This document shows, piece by piece, positions 52,299-63,550 of a stretch of DNA of 64,000 nt (positions within the stretch are counted from its first letter, which is position 1; each line of letters opens with the position of its first letter). A program made the translations under genes and the position numbers. The stretch comes from Anoplopoma fimbria (Eukaryota > Chordata > Actinopteri > Perciformes > Anoplopomatidae): positions 22,938,334 to 23,002,333 of the forward strand of contig NC_072449.1 of the NCBI RefSeq assembly GCF_027596085.1. The letters are read 5' to 3'. The notes under the pieces were generated by a model. The model was not told the DNA's origin. It worked only from the letters and a program-made list of their open reading frames with translations, and searched no databases.

Positions 52299-52403
52299 CT
52301 ATTCGGCAGCCAGCTTCCTTATGTTCATGATCAACCTCTTGCTGTAGTCCTTGTGGTCGACGGGCTTCACATCCATCACTGTAGCCTTGATCCTGGATTC
52401 ATC
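52299..52403 (-). CDS. rpa1: Replication protein A 70 kDa subunit, last coding exon
   Basis: Terminal coding exon of RPA1, the large subunit of the RPA trimer that coats single-stranded DNA in replication, repair and checkpoint signalling in the nucleus. It encodes 34 residues, [16 protein letters not shown] followed by a [14 protein letters not shown] end, then TAG at 52299-52301. This helix closes DNA-binding domain C and contributes to trimerisation with RPA2 and RPA3. The human protein has the same [16 protein letters not shown] block. The acceptor is TTTGTCTGACAG, phase 0. Confidence 0.95.
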   Translation of the reverse strand, partial: DESRIKATVMDVKPVDHKDYSKRLIMNIRKLAAE

Positions 52404-52853
52404 CTGTCAGACAAACAATTAGAAAACACATATCGTTATCTCACCGTCATTTCCCCTTTTGCAATACAACAGTCATGTCAGTCTGCTGTGCTTTCCTTGT
52501 GTCCTGACTGCTTACAGGCCGTACATTATGTCTGACTTCCATCAACATACTGGAGGCTGCACAAGTCGGAAAGACCTCTCTATTCCCTGATATTACAAGC
52601 CGTTCAAAAAACAGCTTTAACACAGATTCCCTACTCACGTTAAGTAAAAGAATATAAAAATACGACAATTCATGCCCCCCAGTGAAGTGTGAAGCCAGGG
52701 AATGGTTGCTCATTTTATCTCTCCATCCATAACACACATCTGCTGGAAATATACTATATATAGGCTTCTTCTCATCCCCCCCCATTACAAAGTGTGTTAA
52801 TGTTAGGATGGCGAGTGTGAATTGTGTTGGCATTCAGATGAATGGTTTACAAC

Positions 52854-52879
52854 AAAAAAAAAAAAAAAAAAAAAAAAAA
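52854..52879. repeat. Poly(A) tract, about 26 bp
   Basis: Homopolymer seen directly. It could be the relic tail of a retroposed element, but no body is recognised beside it. Confidence 0.9.
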
Positions 52880-53189
52880 GAAGCAGTTTTTAAAGTCATA
52901 ACCACCTCCACAGCTGTCTAGACATAGGAAGGTCATTTCTACCAGGGCCATTATTCTCTGCATTTAAACAGAGGTTACGCTCATTTTGTCTCCATTAATC
53001 CTCTGCAGCTGAAGTGGGTGAAATGTAAATCGTCTTCTTTTGGACTCGTGCCCACATTCTTTCAGAATAGCCCACTATAATCGCTTTGTTAGTGGTGTGT
53101 GATGCAAGAGAAGTATTACGAAAAAAGATTACGATTTCATCATTGCAGTAAGACAAAGTAGAATGAACTGTCATGCAAAATATACTACT

Positions 53190-53261
53190 GATTGTAAGTC
53201 GCTTTGGATAAAAGCGTCTGCTAAATGACTGCAATGTAATGTAATGTAATGTAATGCAAAA
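53190..53261 (+). mobile_element. Teleost SINE/LINE tail fragment
   Basis: Reads 'gtaagtcgctttggataaa', then 'agcgtctgctaaatgac' and an ATGTA repeat. This 3' tail is shared by many fish SINEs and their partner LINEs. No tRNA-like head with A and B boxes is seen to its left, so only the tail is supported. Confidence 0.7.
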
Positions 53262-53616
53262 CCTCAATATAGAGAGAAATAAACAGGATACTCAAACTTT
53301 AGTGATGCATTGTTCAAAATGAGTCACTTTTGGCTTCTATCTTGGGTATTTTTTTAAATATTTTTTATAACTCATTGTTGTTCAGTAGAAGGAACACGTG
53401 TGGATTCAGACAAACCGATCAATCTTTGAAGATGATTGCATTATCTTCAGAACAGTGGTTAACGGTACCCTGTGGAGTTTGTGACCACCAGTAGTGCTAT
53501 TCAGAAATGCTTTGGAATTTGTATCATGCATTTACACTGATCAACAGCCAACAAACATGGAGATAAACTAGCCTGATTCAAGTATGAGCCGGGGGAACAA
53601 ACTTTAAGAAAACACG

Positions 53617-53817
<201 letters not shown>

Positions 53818-55454
53818 GTTTGTCAGGCCTTTAGGATACACACAGTGTTTTGGGAGGGAAAGACTGAATATTAACAAAAACTCTCCACATGGCACCTTTA
53901 AGTGTTGTTGTTGTTGTTTACATCTGGGTTTCTAAAAGATTTGACTTTTAGGAAAAGAGATGTTTAGCTCTTTGACAGTCATCCATGCAAATCCCTTGCA
54001 GTATCTTAAGGGTTAAGCCCAAAGTTATGTTCTGCACTTCTCTGTCTGGCCAGCCACTTGTACGCACTAGAGGTAGAACACATTTTGGCAAAGGAAGACA
54101 AAAGCTATTAGATTTTTGATTGGAACACGATGCTAATCGATAAAACAACAATAGAAGGGCTTTCATCTTCCACTGACTCCAAACCAGACAGCCAAAGAAT
54201 TTCATGAACAGGGCATTATAGCGTGCGTTTTTGTGGCATCCTACATGCAGACTGACAGAAATGTTAGAACTATGGTTGCTGCTGATCACTGGGTAAATAA
54301 GATGAGTTATGCAAATCTTTAAGCAGCCAACATCACACAGCCAAGTTTGGGTGTTGATGTTAGCTGCATATTTGATCGTTGCACACAATGTTGCACCAGT
54401 GGTTATTACGCAGCACCAGAAAACGGATCAAGTGCAATCTTTAGTGGAATGGAAAACCAGTAGTACTCCCATTTACCCTTCACTTTAACTGTTGCCCCAG
54501 AGTAATGTAACAGACTTGATCATGTGATCATTGACTGTCACATCTTCTAAGGCAGACAGGATGTATAAGGGCAAAACGAGAAAATATTAGCATGCTGATT
54601 TGATACTGGGCCTGCAGTGGTGAACACTGACCAGTGCTGCAATGAAAAGCCTTGAATGTTGAATATCAGCTCCACCATCAGTGTCATTCTGTTGAGACAC
54701 TTAAACCCGTTACAACGTCTAGACACGGCCTACAGCGGAAATGAGACCTTAATAACAGCACAGCGGTTTGGATATTATAGCCGCGAGCAGACATTTCTGA
54801 TGGCAGGCAAGTGAAAGATTTAAGACTGTCAAAGAGTCAAGTACTGAGCCGTTGTATTTAAAAGATTGCTTTTTGGCATTAACAACACAGGTATAGGAAT
54901 AAAGTCATTCGTGCACTGACATTTAGAGAGTTACAACACAATAACCTATGTGCAATATTAAAATAATAAATATTTTGAAGGCCCAAACACAGCTTTGATA
55001 TGGATTTGTATGAAAATAATAACATTACGCATCATGCTTACATAAACCAGCTTCACATCACAGTTGTTTTGATAAACGGGCTGTAATTAATCATAGAGTG
55101 TTGTGATTAAACAGCAAGAAAACTGTATTAAGTGGCAAAGCTTTTGGTTCTTTGAGAATGTTGATGCCAGAATGACAGGACTATCCTTTGATCCTAAATG
55201 GGACACCCTTCTCCTTCATCAGTGGCTCGGTTTTGCTCATTAAGAACATCGTGCTTGTTTGGGTTTTTGTTCAGTGTGATGTCGAGCAACAAACAATAGA
55301 GGGTCATAATACTTTCATTTCATTTTGATACTTAAAAGTCTAATAAATCTTGTTCATTCTTTATAACAATTGCAGTCATTCTCTTTTATGTAATATAGAG
55401 ATAGTGATCAAGTTGTCAGCTGTAGTAAGCTATATTTAATATATTGTATAAGGG

Positions 55455-55735
55455 TGCAATTAACGTTTATTATCATTAATAACTATTAGATTTTAGTTTT
55501 CCAATTAATAGATTAATCGCCTGTTGGTAGAATATTGTGAAAGATGCCCATGGCATTTTGACATTTGATGGTTTTGTAGGCCCAATCAATCTTTGGTCAT
55601 AAATAGATAAAACAGAAAAGCACCAAAACATCACATTTTACAGCTAGAACAAGGAAATTTTGTGTTAATTTTCTTAAAAATTAATTCCAAAATATTCTTT
55701 TGACCAATTTATGAATTATCCGTTTCAGCTTTAAT
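55455..55735 (+). repeat. Decayed 'aatagattaatcg' dispersed repeat
   Basis: Contains 'ccaattaatagattaatcg', 'gtgaaagatgcccat', 'gaaaagcaccaaaacatcac' and 'acatttgatgg'. The order follows an AT-rich dispersed repeat that I recognise from percomorph fish, in which words like these surround repeated GATTAATCG motifs. A second copy is seen at 61740-62260. Confidence 0.5.
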
Positions 55736-56719
55736 GTTGATTATGTATGCATTAGGCTAAACATCTAATGTCAACCTTCCCAACATTAGGTATAGCGAAG
55801 GTGACCTTTGAATGTGCCGACAGACGGGTTTTAATGTCCTTATAAGAGATCATTTCATCATACTCCTCATGTGGCAGGTTCTTGATTGAATTAAAAATAT
55901 AGAGAAATTACATTTCCTGAACTGTTCTGAAAAACCCTTAAACAAGAGTTTTCTGTCTAAACTTATTCCCACTGTGATGCAACAGGATGAATGGGTGTCA
56001 TTAACTTCCTTTGTCCGACATCAAGCATACACAACATTGCACACATGACAACGTGGGAGAGCACGGCACAATGGCTGGCTTGTAGCATTGAGAGGGAGAA
56101 AAATAAACTGAAAGGGGGGGTTGCAGGTGTCTCTGTTGAAGGAATATGAGTCTGGAGGCAGCAGCCAATACATGCTTGTAGAAGTGCCATTGGCAGTTAG
56201 GATGCTGAGCTGAATGTGACAGACACAGTGGCCTCTTCTGTGGGTTGGAGGCGGATGCAGCCTCTGGCTACGCTCCAGACTTCCTGCTCAGAGTCCCAGC
56301 CCAATCAATTCTTTTATGATCATCCCTCAAAACAAGCCTCTATCTGTGTGGCCTTCAGGAAATAGTGACCACGACTAATCTGTGTGTGCCACCCTTCACA
56401 AAGCCACTGAAAATGAGCAGCAATCTCGGACAAACACTTAGGAGTTTTGTCAGCTATGACTCTGTCAGTCAAAATGAAAGCAGGGTAGTTCTGTCAATGA
56501 ATGGGAAAAGTATCAAGGAGGAAAATACAAACGACTAAACATAAAGAACCTGTTTTCAGTCTACAAATGAATGATGGTGGTTCACGGGATTGAGGCTGGA
56601 TTTTCTTTTCTCCCTGTCTCATAAAAATCCATATTTTCTATTTTGTTACAGCAATACGGCGCGATGGCAACAAACCCGTAGGCATTATATCAGACATTTA
56701 CCATTCCTGCTTTACTCAC

Positions 56720-56806
56720 GTTATATGTTTCTAGCTTCACTCTGCTGCGGAAGACAAAAGTGTTGAAGTTGGCTTGTTGGAAGACCTCGTCAAAAGCAGC
56801 TTCGTT
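56720..56806 (-). CDS. rpa1: Replication protein A 70 kDa subunit, DBD-C exon
   Basis: An 87-bp phase-0 exon encoding 29 residues, [19 protein letters not shown] then [10 protein letters not shown]. It aligns with the human NEQAFEEVFQNANFRSFIF block in domain C, which forms part of the OB fold. The acceptor side reads TTTCAG and the donor AAC|GTGAGT. Confidence 0.95.
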
Positions 56807-57115
56807 CTGAAATCGAGAAACATTGGATTGGCTCAATTTCAAGAGGTACACATATTCTTTTAATCAAACGTCAGTTTCATCACAGTTGAAAATGCAAAAC
56901 ACAGCAAGCGTCTGAAAGCTGAATACTGAAAAACTGTTTTTACTTCGAAAACACATTTTTGAAGTAATTGTGCCTGTAAGAAACAAAGCACAGTCGGTGT
57001 CTTGAACACAAAATTGTCCATGCAGGAGTGTGTGATCGTGCATATCTGGCAGTAAAAAAAAACTATTTTTTTTTTCTCCTGAGGACAGTATTATATTCAG
57101 GAAGGAGAGTCTCAC

Positions 57116-57223
57116 CGAGTCCTTGAGCTGCCCCAGGTAAGCTGCATTCTGACCCAGGATGGCCTCTGCACTCTCCTGGAAGCAAGTCACCCACTGGTTG
57201 TCAGCGTAATCTGCAATGTTGGC
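57116..57223 (-). CDS. rpa1: Replication protein A 70 kDa subunit, DBD-C exon
   Basis: A 108-bp exon encoding 36 residues: ANIADYADNQWVTCFQES, then AEAILGQNAAYLGQLKDS. The WVTCFQESAEAILG block is nearly identical to human RPA1 and belongs to the OB fold of domain C. The acceptor is CGACAG and the donor TCG|GTGAGA, both in phase 0. The 309-bp intron after it (56807-57115) holds nothing recognised. Confidence 0.95.
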
Positions 57224-58020
57224 CTGTCGGATTATATAGAAAACAAAAGGCAAGAGTGAATAGGAAGAAAAGTTACATGCATATATACATGTATAGATCA
57301 ATGTTCTCATGTTCTAATTTTGACTCATTATCTTCTTTGTTAGAGTCGTTTCTGGATGCTTAAATCAGGAATAATACACCTCTCTGCTCTTAAGAAATGA
57401 TTACATTCTCTAATTAGACTGTAACCTGCTGGCAAAACCAGCAGAGTCCCCGACGCTCATGTGATGCATACAGTGGAAGCAAATTCACAGCTTATGCTAC
57501 AGCTTGTGAAGAATAAAATGTCGACTGGTAAGTGGCACTAAACAAAAGCTGCTTAGTTCAGATGCCTGGCGGAAATTGCTCTGTTGCTGACTAAGTGAGT
57601 TTTTGTACTTATGTTGGTTTGAAAAACGAGCTCAGAATAAAAAGGCCTGGATTTGTATTGTCCTCCTAAAATTAGTACTCATCACACTGCGTCACAAAAA
57701 CAGCAGAGCTGACTTTAAATGTTTCTATATTTAACAGCATAGAGGAGATTGGGCCAATGTTGAACCAGAGGGAGTGGGCCATAAGGGGAGAGAGGGGCTT
57801 GACTCCCGGGAGACAGAATAAGGACAGTAAGTTAGGAGAACAGAAAGACGAGGGTATAAGAATGACTAGAAGGATGATATGCATAGCCTCAGCTGAGGCA
57901 GCTGCTCAAGACTGAGCAGGAAGAACAGGCATTTAAGATATGTGCATTACCATAAATGTTTGTGTGGCAAAGGTGAAAAAGAGTCAGAAGTTTTAGGGAA
58001 GCCAGTGCTGAGTCACTTAC
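57224..58020 (-). other. rpa1: rpa1 intron, about 0.8 kb
   Basis: Between donor GTAAGT (58015-58020) and the CGACAG acceptor next to 57223. Nothing recognised inside. Confidence 0.85.
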
Positions 58021-58197
58021 AGAAAGGATGAGGCGGTACTTGAAGTTGGGGAACTCTTTGTCACACTTCTCACAGCGGAACATTCCATTGTGCTGGTCCA
58101 CCACTTTTTTGTTGCAGTCTTGGCTGGGACAGGCCTGGTAAAGGCAGTTTTCCTTGCGCAGGTACACTATGGAGGCTATGCAGGTGTAGTAGTCCGC
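58021..58197 (-). CDS. rpa1: Replication protein A 70 kDa subunit, zinc-ribbon exon
   Basis: A 177-bp exon encoding 59 residues of DNA-binding domain C. It contains the conserved RPA70 zinc ribbon: CPSQDC followed by 13 residues and CEKC (pattern CX4CX13CX2C), which matches the human spacing exactly. Flanking text [12 protein letters not shown] and [12 protein letters not shown] is family-diagnostic. The zinc site is known to stabilise domain C and to affect single-stranded DNA binding. Splice sites are TTTTTAG at 58198-58199 and TCT|GTAAGT. Confidence 0.97.
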
Positions 58198-59028
58198 CTA
58201 AAAAGGGAAAACAAACAAACAAATATTGATATAAACAAAAGTTCAGTGCTGCATAATGTTACTGGAATGTGCTTCTTGCTAGATGCCTTCTTTCTCTCTC
58301 TTTCTCTGTCTTTCACGACCTTTGTGTTTTGTATGTTGGCCGTTGAAAACTAGGAATAAAACTGCATGAAATGAACATTAAGATGGCATTTTAAGGAGCG
58401 CTTAATGGTATATGTGAACAGTCAGAAAGCGACATTTGTGTAGCAGCTGCACAAGTTAAACTCCAAACCAGAATCCTAATGGCTCCGACAGAAATGCAAA
58501 CTAGTGAGGTAGCTGCTGCGTTTAGGGGGGAACAGGCAAACTACTGAAACAGACTGCACACAAACAGCCTTCAGAAAACATTCCTAGTCCGCATGGAAAA
58601 CACCCAACCAAGTGACATGAATTTCACATTGGATTAAAACAGGTGAATGGAAGAAGCAGCTCTGGATGTGCTGTAACCAAGGGGCAAACTGGTTTCAACA
58701 TGTTTGCAGATGAGGCACATTACTTCTCCTCCTCGTGAAGGGCAGACCCTAATGTACTCGACAGATAGTTGTTGCACCCTTACAGCTAATTGTTTTGGAC
58801 AGGCCTTTGCTGTGACAACAGAAAGGACACTAGGCCCTGCACGCTTTGATAAAAGGCTAAAGGCCAGTTCAGGGTCAGGGAACAGCACAAAAGACTCGCC
58901 AGCTTGCTGACTTAAGCACATCAACCAATCAATAATGCCACTATGTAAATGCAACTATGTTTACTGTGGAGAAACACGTACGTCCTCTGTATTTAGAGCT
59001 CCTCCAGAGGACTGAAAAGGAGAAATTA

Positions 59029-59332
59029 GGGCTGGGTGATATGGAGAAAATCTAACCTCAACTACGGTCGACTGTTGGTGCTTTCACAAAGTATTTATAC
59101 ACTGAGATTTTTGATAAATAATCATCAGTGATGTGGATATAATGACTAAGTGGGTCAATAGAACAGCTAGACCACTATGGTAAGTACAACAAAATTGCAC
59201 CACTTTACTGTAAAGTAGTGTTTAAACCCAGGAAAAAGAAAACACTTATGCTATTTTATAATATCCAAAATCAAAAATGATATCTAGTCTTGTATAACGA
59301 TATTAATATTATATCAACATATTGTACAGCCC
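59029..59332. mobile_element. MITE with GGGCTG termini and TA target duplication
   Basis: The left end GGGCTGGGTGATATGG and right end CAGCCC are inverted and flanked by TA on both sides (59027-59028 and 59333-59334). Inside are 'ttttgataaataatcatca' and 'ggatataatgactaagtgg', which I recognise from a common fish element. About 304 bp and non-coding. The TA duplication suggests Tc1/mariner-type mobilisation. Confidence 0.65.
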
Positions 59333-61295
59333 TACGAAAAACTGGTATATTTTGAGAAATTGGAAAGCATTTTTAAAAGATTTCAGTGATCTGGGCAACC
59401 TGATTCATTTGTACGGTCGAGAGCAGCTTTTTTCTAAATCTATACACGATCAAGATCCTTTGCTGAGTGGTACAATGATCTTTAAAAAAAAAAAAATAAA
59501 AAAAAAAGAGGTGGAGGCAGACACCAAATGGGCTACAACAGCTGGAGAAAAGGACTCTTACTAATGTTTCTAACATTGCTAAAGTAAATAAACAAAAACA
59601 CAATTTATTAAATAAAAATAAAAAAAGCATCTCCCGAAACAACAATGAAAATCAATTATTTCCTCTCTCTTCTCAATGCACTGACCCATTGTGTTAGTAT
59701 GCAAAAGGCATTCAACCCCAATTAACTTCCAGAACAGGAAAATTGATATTCTTTGTCATTTTGGATTGACAAAAAGAAAAACAATCCTTAAATGTGATAA
59801 ATGACAGCAACACAGCAACAAAATAAGAGAAATTCATCCTGTTCCAAGCCGGGAGCTGCTGGCTGTGCTTTTTTTTAATTATTGTTTTTGATTTACCAAA
59901 AAACAACCCAGACGTCAACCTCGGCTAAATGAGGTGCAATTAATCAAGTAAATCCCTCTTCAATTAGTGTGTGACTGACCAGGGCTGCCAAATAAGAGCT
60001 TGTTTCTGGTCACAATCACAGGCTTTTACAAATGCGGTGTCAAGCCAACAAGAGGACGGTGACCACGTGCTGTCAGAGAGGGCACGGGAGCCATGTGGGA
60101 ACTTTAGATTGTGACACAAAGGCTTTGTGACAGGCACAATTAATTGCAACAGACTTTGGTTGGGGGAGAGGGGGAGGGTAATGAGAGGTCTGACCCCCCA
60201 TGCCCCTGTGTATGGGATGTCTCAAAGGAGCTGAACCACGGTCATCCTCAACCCCTCTGTCAGTACCGGGCCCTCATCACACGCCATGCCGAGGCGGAGC
60301 AAGAGCCTCCGTAGCCCGGGGTAAGACCTTTTCCTCCTGAACGGCAGGAAGCTAATGCCACGAGGAGCCCTTCACCTGACAGGGGGCTAATAGTTTGTCG
60401 GGATTTTTGGGGTCTGGAATTTAAGAATATGTAATAGATGGGGCTGCTTGAGCTGCACTGTGGTGCCCGCAGATGATAGAATAGCTGAATTGGCTACAAT
60501 AAAAGAGGAATAATGAGGAAGCAATACGTCTACTATCTGTTACTGGAAATCCTGCAGTTCTGGCCATATCAGAAAGAATTATGATGGCAACTGCATTAAA
60601 ATTGTGAAATATTCATCAAACATATCTTACACTTACTTGAGGCGTAAAGATAACTGCTACTCTGGTTGAATCGATCCATCTTGCATGTGTCGTTCTCTCG
60701 GGAATTATGGGCCCTTAAATCCTCTTTGAGCTTCCAAAGAGACAAGGGAGCTAAATTGTTCTTCTTGTGTCTCTTGCTGCCCTATAATAATGGCTTCCAT
60801 CTATTAATTGTCTTATAGTCTTAATGGGATACTTTCCTCATACTGTTATGATTACTAATGTGCAGATCATGTTAAATTACTCAAGTTAGGATCTCTGCAC
60901 TGGTCACATTATCCGCTCTAGGCAACTTATACACTTCTGCGAGCACCGTTTCCCTCAAAGGTATAAATGAAAAAAGGGGGAAATTAGAGAACACACATTA
61001 CTTTACTTATCCGAGGGCAGTAATTGCATTACAGAGGGCAAAGAATAGAAACTGTGTAATCTTAGTAATCAATACCAGAGATGAATGTGACTTTCACCAT
61101 AACAATACACAATACAAGACTGTGAGAGGACACCCACAATGCAGGGAGTTATGAGGAGGACGGAGCCCGATTTTGAAGCACACAAACCTGGTGGTGCAGT
61201 GATTTTATGAGTCAATAATTAAGAATACTCGTCACGCTGACTTAGCCAGAAGTACCTTTGCAAAGCAGAGCTAGACAAGGACACATTTAAATGAG

Positions 61296-61480
61296 TAGGG
61301 CTGGACCCGAATATTCGACTATTCAGTTATTCGTTCTTTGGGTAGGTGCTGTATTGACATAAACTTTGCTATGTGAGTTCTTAATAAAGGCAGATTGACT
61401 GTGACCACCTCCTTATATATTGTTTGGGATTCAACGGCAGGCTTTCGGTTTGCCCTTGAATATTTTCAAAGAATCATCCT
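61296..61480. repeat. Teleost 'gggctggacccgaatattcg' repeat, decayed
   Basis: Starts TAGGGCTGGACCCGAATATT and continues with AATATT-rich text. This opening is that of a common fish MITE family. The matching right end is not clear, so the copy is truncated or diverged. Confidence 0.5.
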
Positions 61481-61558
61481 TGAATAACAATATGTCTGGG
61501 GGTTACCATTGCTTGAATGTTTGGGGCGGCATCAAGGCAAAGCTGAGCATGTGTGTAC

Positions 61559-61688
61559 CTTGTCTCCATGTCCCAGGTGCTCCGTCTTGACGTCCGACAG
61601 AGTCTTCCAGTTGGTGAGTCCTCCTCCCCCGCTGCCTTTCACCTCTGTCAGAGACTGTCCATCCACGGCATGGCCCTCCTTGTCATAC
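61559..61688 (-). CDS. rpa1: Replication protein A 70 kDa subunit, exon entering DBD-C
   Basis: A 130-bp exon: one base completing a codon, then 43 residues with YDKEGHAVDGQSL, a glycine-rich link, TNWKTLSDVKTEHLGHGDK. The human counterpart has WFDAEGQVVDG and TNWKTLYEVKSENLGQGDK, at the linker between DNA-binding domains B and C. The acceptor is TTTCAAATAG in phase 2 and the donor AAG|GTACAC in phase 0. The earlier exons (N-terminal RPA70N and domains A and B) are not seen to 64000, so the gene continues past the right edge. Confidence 0.93.
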
Positions 61689-61739
61689 CTATTTGAAAGA
61701 GAGAACGAATATCGGTCACTGCTGATTTGTACCCATTAA

Positions 61740-62260
61740 CAGTCGAGTTTTTTTTTTTTTTTTTTCATTAATCGATTGATTATTTCCTTGATTTATTGTT
61801 CATTCCATTAAAATGCCGGGAAAAAAAATCTATTAATTTACAAATTAATCACATCACACAACTTCATTTCAATTTTGCCATGCCCAAGCTGGTATATGGC
61901 ATTATCCTGTTTATGTTATCTGACGGACATTCCAAAACCAAGATTTTAATTTAATATAATAGAGGACATAAAAAGAGCAAAACTTTTGCACGCCAGTAGG
62001 ACGACAGGTGCGTAGAAGTACCTCAGGTAGACAATATAGAACAAAAAAACTCTACTTTTTGGTAACCTGATGAAGATCTGCGTACCGAAACGTTGTGACT
62101 GAAATATACCCATATGCAAGTGAAGAAGACTGTGCGGGAATATAATAGAGGACAAAACAATCACATTTGAGAAACAGAATATTTGCGTTTTTGCTTAAGA
62201 AATGCCATAAAGACTTATCTAAATATCTGCAGATTTATTCTATCAATAGACCAATCCATA
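61740..62260 (+). repeat. AATCGATTGATT dispersed repeat, split by an insertion
   Basis: The left part (to about 61968) and right part (from about 62155) read as one AT-rich fish repeat once the 61969-62138 insertion and one 16-bp duplicate are removed. The joined text runs from 'cattaatcgattgattatt' through 'gagaaacagaatatttgc'. It belongs to the same type as 55455-55735. Confidence 0.55.
61969..62138 (+). mobile_element. Nested retroelement fragment with 16-bp target duplication
   Basis: The 170-bp insert is flanked by perfect direct repeats AATATAATAGAGGACA at 61953-61968 and 62139-62154. It contains 'cctgatgaagatctgcgta' and 'ccgaaacgttgtgac', text typical of 3' regions of fish retroelements. 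Removing it restores the host repeat. A long target duplication of variable sequence fits LINE-type target-primed insertion. Confidence 0.7.
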
Positions 62261-63550
62261 AAGAAAGTTATGGTTTCAGGTCTGTACAGTAGTACCTCAC
62301 ATTTACCTTGTTAAAAATAAATTCAGGAAAGCTGTATTTCCACATAATAAGGTTGGCATATTGAGGCCTACTTCAGACTGCTGCTTCATTTATTTGAATA
62401 CATCCAAACCAAAGCAGGAGACACAATAGTCTGCTGTTCACATGGCTGTCAACAAACTACCGGCTGTCCATTTAACAGTTAGATAAAAAAATAAAAGAAA
62501 TCTTGTTCCTGGTAGAGCATCCATTTGTGTTTGTCAAAGCAAGGATGGCTCAGCTGAGAGCAAGGCAGGCTGAGAGGCTGGTGAAATGAATCAACAGCAG
62601 AGGGACAGATGAGCTGGCCAGGGTCAGGGCTTTTACAGTGATATCAGAAACCCATTTTCACCCAATGTTCCTCGGTAATTCAGGGAAGACAAAAGGAAGA
62701 AGAAGAAGGGAGGAGGCAGAGTAGAAGGAGAGGAAAGATGGGTGGAGGTAAAAATGCAGTTGAATGCAGGAGGGGGAAATAACAGTTTAAAATGGTCACA
62801 GGGATCAATAGAGCTTACTAATCTGTTGGCCACAAGGCAGAGTGGCGCACAATGGGGTGGTCGGGGTTGTAAATACAGCGAGAGCATGCTTTGCTCCTGG
62901 AGGCATGACTAATTGAAAATATCCCCATTAATGTGTGTGGCCAGAGGAGCTGCCAATTTCCCACATTGACAAATGTGAGCAATTCTTTATGGTGGCACCA
63001 GATCCCTCACGGGTGTACCGGCACTGTTTTGCTTTAACTGGGCCCTGCACCCAGTTAGGAACTTGTAAGAAGACATTCGGACTGATCCGTTGTCTGCCAG
63101 AAAGCAAAAACGCGGACATATTAGACCTGGCTGAAAATGTGCAACAGTCAACTGAAGGGCGGCGGGTTGATCCCAGATGAGAGCAGAGCGGCATCAGTGA
63201 GACAAACTATCTGCAGGAACCCCGAGATAAGATGACTGGAGGCTCGGCAGACATGCATGTGCTTGCCGTAGTCATGTCTAAAGTCAGCGTGTCAATGAAC
63301 AAGGACAGGGTGGGAGAAGAGACATGTCAGAGGAAGAGGTTTGAGGGGATGATGGGAAAGTCTCAGTCAGCAGTGTTCTTAGCTACGAGCAAAGACCTTG
63401 ATGCCTTGGCTGCGATTGGCTAACACGCCACCAACACAATCACTCCATGTTGTGTGTGACATGATGTTAGTAGCTTCATCTGAAATGAGTGACATGTGGT
63501 CAAACATTGAGCTACCAGTAACAATGAAACCACAGAAGAAGGTTCATTTA
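62261..63550. other. rpa1 intron or upstream DNA, nothing recognised
   Basis: Upstream of the first rpa1 exon seen, so it is intronic if the gene is intact. No further rpa1 exon (domain B text) was found on the - strand here. Confidence 0.5.

Larger units (their letters stand above)
58198..61558 (-). other. rpa1: rpa1 intron, 3.4 kb, with a MITE
   Basis: Runs from donor GTACAC next to 61559 to the TTTTTAG acceptor. It contains the TA-flanked element at 59029-59332 and the dispersed repeat at 61296-61480. The GC-richer block at 60230-60470 could be conserved non-coding sequence, but I see no coding frame in it. Confidence 0.75.

Noticed and set aside
56864..57310. Single 148-codon frame covering an rpa1 exon
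   Set aside because: Only the central 36 codons (57116-57223) are RPA1; the flanks are intron read-through beyond consensus splice sites.
62068..62098. Hammerhead-ribozyme-like core (CTGATGA ... GAAAC)
   Set aside because: The segment between the two core motifs (AGATCTGCGTACC) shows no helix II pairing, and these words are common in fish retroelement 3' regions.
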